A stretch of DNA of 5,655 nt from Fidelibacterota bacterium. GTDB lineage: Bacteria > Fidelibacterota > Marinisomatia > Marinisomatales > UBA8229. Positions 1-4,936 of this stretch are shown here, piece after piece. Positions within the stretch are counted from its first letter, which is position 1, and each line of letters starts with the position of its first letter. Made by a program: the position numbers and the translations under genes. The DNA is taken from positions 20,714-26,368 of the forward strand of contig DPYO01000055.1 in NCBI GenBank assembly GCA_003535775.1. Direction: 5' to 3'. The notes beneath the pieces were generated by a model. That model was given only the letters and a program-made list of their open reading frames with translations, was not told the DNA's origin and did not search any database.

Positions 1-92
1 AATCTCTGTATCCTGGGAGTATAATTTCCTAAATATCATCAAACCAGTTTATAGGTACACTTATTATTAGTAAAATCTAAAAGAAAATAAGA

Positions 93-500
93 ATGAAAAT
101 AATAGGAATAGAACATATAGGCATTGCTACAGAAAGCATAGATAAAATTGCACCGTTTTGGAAAAAGGTACTGAAGCTAAAGCATATGCACAGGGAAACA
201 ATTGAAAAGATGGGGGTGGTCACTGATATTTACGATACCGGAAGGGGTAAGGTGGAATTATTGGAGCAAACCGGGCAAGAATCGCCCATTGCAAAATTTC
301 TCAAAAAAAAAGGACCCGGAATTCACCATATCTGCCTGGAAGTAGAAAATATAGAAGAAGCGATTTCAGAGTTGAAACAGGCTGATATTCAACTTACCAA
401 CGATGTACCGCTGAAAGGAGCAGGGGAGAGTCGGGTCGTTTTTATTCATCCAAAAAGCACAGGTGGTGTCCTTGTGGAATTAGTGCAGAAACCCAAATAA
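93..500 (+). CDS. mce: Methylmalonyl-CoA epimerase (VOC superfamily)
   Basis: Interconverts the (2R) and (2S) epimers of methylmalonyl-CoA, linking propionyl-CoA carboxylase to the B12-dependent mutase; cytosolic. The 135 residues are the usual length for a single two-module VOC (glyoxalase/bleomycin resistance) protein. Visible signatures are 'IEHIGIA' at 6-12 with metal ligand H8, 'VELLE' at 54-58, 'SPIAKFL' at 64-70 (typical of the epimerase rather than glyoxalase I), 'GPGIHHICLEV' at 74-84 with the H78/H79 ligand pair, and 'GVLVEL' at 125-130 with ligand E129. The ligand assignments come from known family members and are inferred here by motif. The ATG at 93 is chosen because an in-frame TAA lies at 78-80 and the N-terminus matches the family. 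No Shine-Dalgarno sequence precedes it. No mutase or carboxylase gene is in view. The main alternative is another VOC enzyme, but the SPIAKFL/GIHHI combination argues for the epimerase. Confidence 0.93.
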   Translation: MKIIGIEHIGIATESIDKIAPFWKKVLKLKHMHRETIEKMGVVTDIYDTGRGKVELLEQTGQESPIAKFLKKKGPGIHHICLEVENIEEAISELKQADIQLTNDVPLKGAGESRVVFIHPKSTGGVLVELVQKPK

Positions 501-548
501 AAGGGGGAGAAAAACCGAACGATTTATTTGATTTAATGATTTAGATAA

Positions 549-586
549 AGGCAGATCATTTTTTTATTTCTTTGAATGATCTACCT
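549..586 (+). terminator. Long hairpin downstream of mce, probable terminator
   Basis: Left arm 549-560 (A-GGCAGATCATT) pairs with right arm 575-586 (AATGATCTACC-T) as a 12-bp stem with a single C/A mismatch at 552/583. The 14-nt loop is T-rich. The T-tract lies in the loop rather than directly after the stem, so this is not a textbook intrinsic terminator. A pyrimidine-rich stretch follows from 594. Its place about 50 bases after the mce stop, with no gene until 661, supports a role in 3'-end formation. Confidence 0.45.
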
Positions 587-593
587 AATTTCA

Positions 594-626
594 CCTTCTT
601 TCTTCTTTCCTCTTTCCTCTTTCCTT
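594..626 (+). repeat. Homopyrimidine tract with tandem TCTTTCC heptamers
   Basis: All 33 bases from 594 to 626 are C or T. Inside, TCTTTCC is repeated exactly three times in tandem (604-610, 611-617, 618-624). A fourth copy with one mismatch (TCTTTCT) lies at 597-603. The tract ends 34 bases before the uvrC start codon. It could be a variable-length microsatellite or a sequence able to adopt unusual DNA structure. No function is demonstrated. Confidence 0.8.
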
Positions 627-660
627 AGATTCCTTTATTTCCCAATTTTACCCATAGAAA

Positions 661-2487
661 ATGGATATTACTTCAAAGATAAAGAAACTTCCCACTGATC
701 CAGGTGTCTATTTGTTTAAAAATAAACAGGATAACCTGATCTATATAGGGAAGGCAAAAAATCTCCGAAACCGGGTTCGGTCCTATTTCCAGAAGAATAA
801 GTATCAGACTCCGAAAAACCAATCCATGATCAAACGGATTTCAGACTTGGAGTGGATCGTAGTTTCCAGTGAAGTAGAGGCTCTTTTCACGGAAGCTAAT
901 CTTATTAAACAGCACAAACCGAAATATAATATCGATCTGAAAGATGATAAATCTTATCCTTTCATCCGGATCACTAACGAACCTTATCCACAGGTGTTCT
1001 TAACCAGGGATATTGTGCAAGACGGGTCAAAATATTTCGGTCCCTACACAGATATACGCTACTTGCGGAAAATTTTAAAGATGCTTCATAAAACTTATCA
1101 GATTCGCAGTTGCAGTTTTTTTATGGATGATGAAATTGTACGACAGCAAAAGATATCTTTATGCCTGGATTACCACATCAAGAAATGCGAAGGTCCTTGC
1201 CAAGGCCTGGTAAGCAAGGAGGAATACAACAGGATGATCAAACACGTTATTCAGTTCCTTCATGGACAGACACAGGAGACAGAAAGCTATCTCTTAGATA
1301 GGATGGAAGCAGCAGCAGGTACACTGCGGTATGAGGATGCGGGGCGCTACAGGGATCAATTAAAAGCTGTAAAAAGTTTCAAGGAACGGCAGCGAAAATT
1401 AACAGCGAAATTTGAAAACAGGGATGTGTTTGCACTTGCACGGGAGAGTGAATATGGTTTTGTCGTAATTGTTCGGATTCGCCAAGGACGATTGTTCAGC
1501 AGGGAAAAAATCCCTTTAAAGTCTCAGGATGATGACAGTGAAGTTCTTCGCTTCGTCATAGGAAGATTTTATCTGGACAGCGATTTTATTCCAAAGGAAA
1601 TTTCTCTTCCAATTACACCGGATGATGAAAAGGAGCTCCTTGAATGGTTACGGCAAAAACGCCAGGGTGCCGTTCATTTTACATATCCACAGCGTGGAGA
1701 AAAAGCAAAGGAAATACGGATTGCATTCCAAAATGCCAAGCTGCTCTTAGGTGAATGGATCCTGGAACGAAAAAAACGGATGGAGTATATTCCCAATTCT
1801 CTCAAACAACTTCAGGATGATCTGCAATTGAAAGCACCGCCGCGGCATATTGAAGCGTTTGATATTTCTCATTTGGGAGGAACCAACACGGTGGGATCCA
1901 TGGTCTGTTTTATTGATGGAAAATCCCGGAGAAATATGTATCGGAAATTTACTGTTAAAACAGTGGCGGGAATTGATGATTTTGCGGCCATGCGTGAAGT
2001 TGTGTTCCGCCGGTATAAGCGTGTTCAAAAAGAAAAGGGAAAGTTCCCTGACCTCATATTAATTGATGGAGGGAAGGGGCAACTCTCTATGTCCGTATCT
2101 GCGTTGAGGGAACTTGGTTTGGATTATATTACTGTTGTGGGATTGGCGAAACGATTGGAGGAGGTATTTTTGCCGGGGTGTTCTGACTCACAGACTATTT
2201 CAAAACAATCAGCAGGACTAATATATCTCCGGAAGATTCGTGATGAAGCCCACAGGTTTGCCATTGAATTTCAGCGCCAGAAACGGACCCAAAGCATAAC
2301 TGACTCAATTTTTAAATCAATTTCTGGTATAGGTCCAAAGCGCATGAAAACATTATTTGTTGAGTTTCCTGATATAAAAGGTATAGCAAAAAGTAATTAT
2401 AGAATTGTTTCAGAAAAGGTTCGGATACCGAAGAAAACCGCAAAGGAAGTAATTAAGGCAGCCCAAAATTTTATGAGTAATAAATAA
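661..2487 (+). CDS. uvrC: UvrABC excinuclease subunit C
   Basis: Makes the 3' and then the 5' incision around bulky DNA lesions after UvrA/UvrB recognition (nucleotide excision repair). The 608 residues are full length for the family. An N-terminal GIY-YIG nuclease spans about 12-95 (G15-V-Y17, Y28-I-G30, likely catalytic R38 and E78 in 'TEANLIK'). Four cysteines, C151, C168, C176 and C180, match the C-Xn-C-X7-C-X3-C pattern that binds an Fe-S cluster in characterised UvrC. A UVR motif for UvrB contact lies at about 203-240. The RNase H-like 5' nuclease has the D-D-H set D401 ('FDISH'), D469 ('LIDGGKGQ') and H531 ('DEAHRFA'). Tandem helix-hairpin-helix motifs for DNA binding end the protein (about 552-605, 'SGIGPK' at 554-560). 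The ATG at 661 is preceded in frame by TAG at 655-657, so it is the first possible ATG. No Shine-Dalgarno sequence is visible. All key residues are present, so the protein should be active. Confidence 0.98.
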   Translation: MDITSKIKKLPTDPGVYLFKNKQDNLIYIGKAKNLRNRVRSYFQKNKYQTPKNQSMIKRISDLEWIVVSSEVEALFTEANLIKQHKPKYNIDLKDDKSYPFIRITNEPYPQVFLTRDIVQDGSKYFGPYTDIRYLRKILKMLHKTYQIRSCSFFMDDEIVRQQKISLCLDYHIKKCEGPCQGLVSKEEYNRMIKHVIQFLHGQTQETESYLLDRMEAAAGTLRYEDAGRYRDQLKAVKSFKERQRKLTAKFENRDVFALARESEYGFVVIVRIRQGRLFSREKIPLKSQDDDSEVLRFVIGRFYLDSDFIPKEISLPITPDDEKELLEWLRQKRQGAVHFTYPQRGEKAKEIRIAFQNAKLLLGEWILERKKRMEYIPNSLKQLQDDLQLKAPPRHIEAFDISHLGGTNTVGSMVCFIDGKSRRNMYRKFTVKTVAGIDDFAAMREVVFRRYKRVQKEKGKFPDLILIDGGKGQLSMSVSALRELGLDYITVVGLAKRLEEVFLPGCSDSQTISKQSAGLIYLRKIRDEAHRFAIEFQRQKRTQSITDSIFKSISGIGPKRMKTLFVEFPDIKGIAKSNYRIVSEKVRIPKKTAKEVIKAAQNFMSNK

Positions 2488-2492
2488 GTGCA

Positions 2493-3266
2493 TCAGCTTG
2501 ATTTAATTTCCCTGAGTTTTTCTTTTCTCTGGCGAAGTTTTTCCTCCTCTTTTTTAATATCTCTAATCTTTTCAGATACATTTTTTCTCTGTTCATAAAT
2601 TGTATTTTGCAGTCCTTTATCGTTATCATTTTCCTGTATAGAATTATCTAATTCAGTTAATTGGCCCTCCAACGATAATTTTTCCTGTTCCATATGGATT
2701 TTCTCCTGGGTAACTAAATTCTCCAGTTCGGAGTGAATAACCTGGATCATTTTTTTGAATTCCTCCGGATCGAACAAGCGAGTGAGAAAGACAATTTCTC
2801 CTTCTGGATTTATGATGATATTCCGGGTGACACCGCTTTCTTTGTGGGCGAACAATCCAAAAATGTTGGCACCGGGATCCAGGGCAAGGGGATAGGAGAT
2901 CTGAGTCTCCTTTGCAAATTGACGAACCGTTTGTACCGGTTCATCTCTATCAATCCCAATAACCACCAGCCCCAGATCTTTGTATACGCCCCAGACCTCT
3001 TTTTCGATATGGGGCATTTCATTTCTGCACACTGAACACCAGCTGGCAGTGAATTGAAACATGATGACTTTATCCTGGAGTTCTTTAACAGTGGTGTAGG
3101 AACCGTCGGAAAATTCCAATTTGAAATCCGGGCAGGGGTCACCAATTTTGACGATGTATCCGCGCTCATCAGGTGCCTGGGGATGAATGATTGATATAAG
3201 GAAAAGTGAAAATAGGATGGACCAAAAGTTGGACAAGCATAGCTTAATTATTTTGTTCTTAACCAT
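2493..3266 (-). CDS. TlpA/ResA-like thioredoxin-fold protein, membrane-anchored, with C-terminal coiled coil
   Basis: Probable envelope thiol-disulfide oxidoreductase or thiol peroxidase relative of 257 residues; partner unknown. Residues 1-9 are basic and about 11-28 form one hydrophobic segment, a signal peptide or anchor with no lipobox cysteine and no clear cleavage site, placing the rest outside the cytoplasm. The thioredoxin fold (AhpC/TSA-Redoxin-TlpA type) covers about 38-175: 'GDPCPDFKL' at 42-50, active site W76-C77-S-V-C80, 'VVIGIDRDEP' at 101-110 and 'NPEGEIVFLTRLF' at 153-165. The loop that normally holds a cis-proline (G-V-P-T-T) reads G145-V-T-R-N, a variant I recall from Bacteroidetes TlpA-like proteins. 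Residues about 177-254 are rich in E, K, Q and R with heptad-like leucines and isoleucines, a predicted coiled coil not usual for the family. The ATG at 3266 is preferred over the adjacent TTG (3269) because 'AGGG' lies 5 bases upstream. It overlaps the upstream gene by 8 bases, implying translational coupling. Confidence 0.88.
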   Translation of the reverse strand: MVKNKIIKLCLSNFWSILFSLFLISIIHPQAPDERGYIVKIGDPCPDFKLEFSDGSYTTVKELQDKVIMFQFTASWCSVCRNEMPHIEKEVWGVYKDLGLVVIGIDRDEPVQTVRQFAKETQISYPLALDPGANIFGLFAHKESGVTRNIIINPEGEIVFLTRLFDPEEFKKMIQVIHSELENLVTQEKIHMEQEKLSLEGQLTELDNSIQENDNDKGLQNTIYEQRKNVSEKIRDIKKEEEKLRQRKEKLREIKSS

Positions 3267-4209
3267 CAAAGCCCTGTTTTTTCATCCATTCATCGGAAAC
3301 AAATTTTCCTAAATAATTTCGGATCCCATCCGCCAGTATCATCAGGCAATTCTGATCTTTATTTAATCTCTTTGCAGTTTGGAGAGCTGCCCACGCAACC
3401 GAACCGCTGGATCCACCAACTAATAACCCTTCCTTATGGATAAGTCTTTTAGCCATGTTAAATGAATCTTCATCGTTTATTTTAACGTACTCATCTACGA
3501 GTGAATTGTCGAGCACATCCGGAAAAAAGTCGTACCCGATGCCTTCCACATGATAGGGAAACACTTCATCACCGCCGCCAAGAATCGATCCATATGGGTC
3601 CACACCAATGACCTGGACATTCGGAATTTTCTCCTTCAATCTTTTTGCAACGCCAGTAATTGTACCACCGGTTCCAACTCCGATAACCACCATGTGAAGA
3701 TCAGTACCAAATTCTTTCAGAATTTCTTCTGCAGTTCCGTAATAATGAGCGTCGGTGTTATTGGGGTTGGCGTATTGGTCAAGAATGTGCGAATTGGGTA
3801 TCTCCTTATTCAGGCGCTTTGCTACTTCGATGAGGCCTTCAGGATCATTATAGGCAGCTTCATTTGGTGTGCGAACGATTTCTGCGCCAAGTGCTTTCAG
3901 TACAACTTCTTTTTCCATACTCATTTTTTCTGGCATTGTAATGATGAGCTTGTATCCTTTGACTGCTGCTGTAAGCGCCAATCCGATTCCTGTATTTCCG
4001 GAAGTAGGTTCAATGAGAGTGTCGCCCGGTTTTATTTTACCGGATTTTTCCGCTTCTTCTATCATGCGGATCCCGATACGATCTTTCAGGGAACCTCCTG
4101 CGCTCAGGAATTCACACTTGGCATACAGGGTACAATCCAGTTCGGATCCGATACGGTTGCATCGGACGATTGGTGTGTTCCCGATGGTTTCTAATATTGT
4201 ATTAAGCAA
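3259..4209 (-). CDS. Cystathionine beta-synthase catalytic core / cysteine synthase family PLP enzyme
   Basis: Beta-replacement enzyme using pyridoxal phosphate, probably joining homocysteine to serine (cystathionine) or sulfide to an activated serine (cysteine); cytosolic. The 316 residues form a single fold-type II domain. K42 in 'GGSLKDR' (38-44) is the Schiff-base lysine, 'TSGNTG' at 69-74 the substrate loop, 'GVGTGGT' at 177-183 the phosphate-binding loop, and S267 in 'GGSSGS' would contact the PLP ring nitrogen. 'AKCEF' (30-34), 'MPEKMS' (92-97), 'PNSHILDQY' (138-146), 'VEGIGYDF' (221-228) and 'RNYL.KF.SD.WM' (297-309) resemble eukaryotic cystathionine beta-synthase more than classical CysK/CysM. 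The N-terminal heme region and C-terminal CBS domains of the animal enzyme are absent. The start is TTG: no in-frame ATG exists back to the stop at 4279-4281, AAAGGA lies 9 bases upstream, and 'ILETIGNTP' follows as expected. It leads the unit with the TlpA-like gene. The exact donor cannot be fixed from sequence, so no symbol is given. Confidence 0.93.
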   Translation of the reverse strand: MLNTILETIGNTPIVRCNRIGSELDCTLYAKCEFLSAGGSLKDRIGIRMIEEAEKSGKIKPGDTLIEPTSGNTGIGLALTAAVKGYKLIITMPEKMSMEKEVVLKALGAEIVRTPNEAAYNDPEGLIEVAKRLNKEIPNSHILDQYANPNNTDAHYYGTAEEILKEFGTDLHMVVIGVGTGGTITGVAKRLKEKIPNVQVIGVDPYGSILGGGDEVFPYHVEGIGYDFFPDVLDNSLVDEYVKINDEDSFNMAKRLIHKEGLLVGGSSGSVAWAALQTAKRLNKDQNCLMILADGIRNYLGKFVSDEWMKKQGFDG

Positions 4210-4218
4210 GATTGATAT

Positions 4219-4224
4219 TCCTTT
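4219..4224 (-). promoter_or_regulatory. Shine-Dalgarno sequence for the PLP enzyme gene (decides a TTG start)
   Basis: On the minus strand this reads AAAGGA, separated by 9 bases from the TTG at 4209-4207. With no in-frame ATG available between the upstream stop and this point, it is the main nucleotide support for a TTG start. Confidence 0.6.
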
Positions 4225-4421
4225 AAATGTTAATCTACGAAAAATAATTTCATTGGAAATTACTTTAAATGAGTTATTTCAGCCATACCATATGCTGTTT
4301 ATTTGCAACCTTTTACAAATCCTGATACTCCTTATGTATATATAGGTATAATTGAAGTGTGCTTTTGATTTTCTAGTTTTGGTTGCTTCAAATTGGGTGA
4401 AAACATAGGGAAAGATTTTAC

Positions 4422-4450
4422 TTGATATAAAGTAATAGGTACTTTATTTT
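4422..4450 (+). promoter_or_regulatory. Candidate sigma70-type promoter in the intergenic region
   Basis: TTGATA (4422-4427, 5 of 6 to TTGACA), a 17-base spacer, then TATTTT (4445-4450, 4 of 6 to TATAAT). Spacing is ideal, but such matches arise by chance in AT-rich DNA. No protein gene starts directly downstream; a terminator-like hairpin follows at 4609. Confidence 0.3.
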
Positions 4451-4537
4451 TTCCGCCCATTCTCATTCAATTCTTTGAATTAGTTATGAATGGTTGCAGA
4501 TCGTGGATGATCAGTAAGAAGAAAACGTAAAAAAGAG

Positions 4538-4560
4538 GATAAAAAGAGACTATTTTTATC
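4538..4560 (+). repeat. Perfect 8-bp inverted repeat (hairpin)
   Basis: GATAAAAA at 4538-4545 pairs with TTTTTATC at 4553-4560 around a 7-base loop. The stem is AT-rich, so it is weak alone. It lies inside the stretch between the promoter candidate at 4422-4450 and the terminator-like hairpin at 4609-4621. Confidence 0.55.
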
Positions 4561-4608
4561 ATTATTCACCGAAGAGTGACTGTAAAAAGTGTGATCTGGG
4601 TCAATTTT

Positions 4609-4632
4609 GGAGGGTGCCTCCATTATTTTTCT
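4609..4632 (+). terminator. Terminator-like stem-loop with T-rich tail
   Basis: GGAGG (4609-4613), loop GTG, CCTCC (4617-4621), extended by T4608-A4622, followed by a T-rich run at 4623-4632. It has the form of a short intrinsic terminator on the + strand, yet no + strand protein gene ends before it. It could end a small RNA or be left from a lost gene. Confidence 0.4.
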
Positions 4633-4744
4633 TGTAAGGAAGATCCTGACTTTTTAGATTGACTTTGAGTTTTGTGGATAATCATTTGACAATTGGATTC
4701 ATGAACGGTTGGAGTATTTTATCCGACGTTTGTAATCCGTCAAT

Positions 4745-4772
4745 GAGACAGGAGGTAAGACATAGGTATAAT
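4745..4772 (+). promoter_or_regulatory. Candidate promoter for the secreted-protein gene
   Basis: A perfect TATAAT lies at 4767-4772 inside the repeated 11-mer ATAGGTATAAT. Sixteen bases upstream is GAGACA (4745-4750), 4 of 6 to the -35 consensus. Transcription from about 4779 would give a leader of roughly 158 nt before the ATG at 4937. The organism's promoter consensus is unknown and may differ. Confidence 0.4.
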
Positions 4773-4819
4773 AGTTAATACTTGTTCTACTGCGTTCATT
4801 AACGCCCTCAGACCATCAG

Positions 4820-4849
4820 ATAAAAATACCCCCCATTTTGGGTCTTTAT
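4820..4849 (+). promoter_or_regulatory. Hairpin in the presumed leader of the secreted-protein gene
   Basis: ATAAA (4820-4824) and ACCC (4828-4831) pair with GGGT (4840-4843) and TTTAT (4845-4849), with a small internal loop and an 8-base apical loop. An alternative inner stem is CCCA/TGGG (4832-4835/4839-4842). A leader structure is plausible, but it resembles no riboswitch I recognise. Confidence 0.3.
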
Positions 4850-4874
4850 GCGCCCAATTATTATATCCACAAGC

Positions 4875-4889
4875 TGTGTGTTCCACACA
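4875..4889 (+). promoter_or_regulatory. Perfect TGTGTG/CACACA dyad upstream of the secreted-protein gene
   Basis: TGTGTG (4875-4880), TTC, CACACA (4884-4889) forms a 6-bp perfect stem with a 3-base loop, ending 35 bases before the Shine-Dalgarno sequence. It may act as an RNA hairpin in the leader or a DNA operator. The arms loosely resemble CRP/FNR half-sites (TGTGA/TCACA), but the spacing is not right for that family. Confidence 0.35.
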
Positions 4890-4924
4890 AATTTTCAAAA
4901 TAATAAACGATAAACAACAAACCG

Positions 4925-4930
4925 AAGGAG
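4925..4930 (+). promoter_or_regulatory. Strong Shine-Dalgarno sequence for the secreted-protein gene
   Basis: AAGGAG lies 6 bases before the ATG at 4937, and TAG at 4931-4933 is in frame just before the start. This fixes the start codon. It contrasts with mce and uvrC, which show no such motif. Confidence 0.8.
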
Positions 4931-4936
4931 TAGAAA

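Larger units (their letters stand above)
4210..4936. other. Long intergenic region between divergent genes; no convincing protein gene
   Basis: These 727 bases separate the minus-strand PLP enzyme from the plus-strand secreted protein. All frames are broken into short pieces. The longest readable stretches are about 40 codons without good starts, for example 4518-4636 and 4650-4778 on the + strand. The region contains an exact 11-mer repeat ATAGGTATAAT (4342-4352, 4762-4772) and a direct repeat CTTTAAATG (4221-4229, 4263-4271). It also contains several hairpins (4464-4492, 4538-4560, 4609-4621, 4820-4849, 4875-4889), promoter-like hexamers and DnaA-box-like 9-mers. It is much longer than the other gaps in the window, so it may hold a small RNA, complex regulation or decayed coding sequence. 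None of these is proven. Confidence 0.7.

Noticed and set aside
1..70. Possible 3' end of an upstream gene (open frame 2-70 ending at TAG)
   Set aside because: Only 22 codons are visible with no recognisable motif; chance cannot be excluded.
984..992. Perfect DnaA box TTATCCACA inside uvrC
   Set aside because: It encodes conserved coding sequence and stands alone. It also shows that such matches occur here without being an origin.
1747..2062. Alternative frames inside uvrC on both strands
   Set aside because: They lie under the conserved RNase H-like domain of UvrC and have no independent support.
3550..4194. Long + strand open frame (214 codons) opposite the PLP enzyme
   Set aside because: Entirely antisense to a strongly conserved enzyme. 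Its composition, rich in Cys, Phe and His, is what the opposite strand of that gene gives. No ribosome site or family match.
3869..4345. + strand open frame of 158 codons overlapping the PLP gene and intergenic DNA
   Set aside because: Mostly antisense to the enzyme gene; no Shine-Dalgarno sequence and no recognisable domain.
4487..4531. 14-codon ORF starting ATG at 4487
   Set aside because: Too short, with no ribosome site and no resemblance to a known leader peptide.
4686..4691. Perfect TTGACA hexamer
   Set aside because: No acceptable -10 element at 16-18 bases; the nearest TATTTT is 23 bases away.
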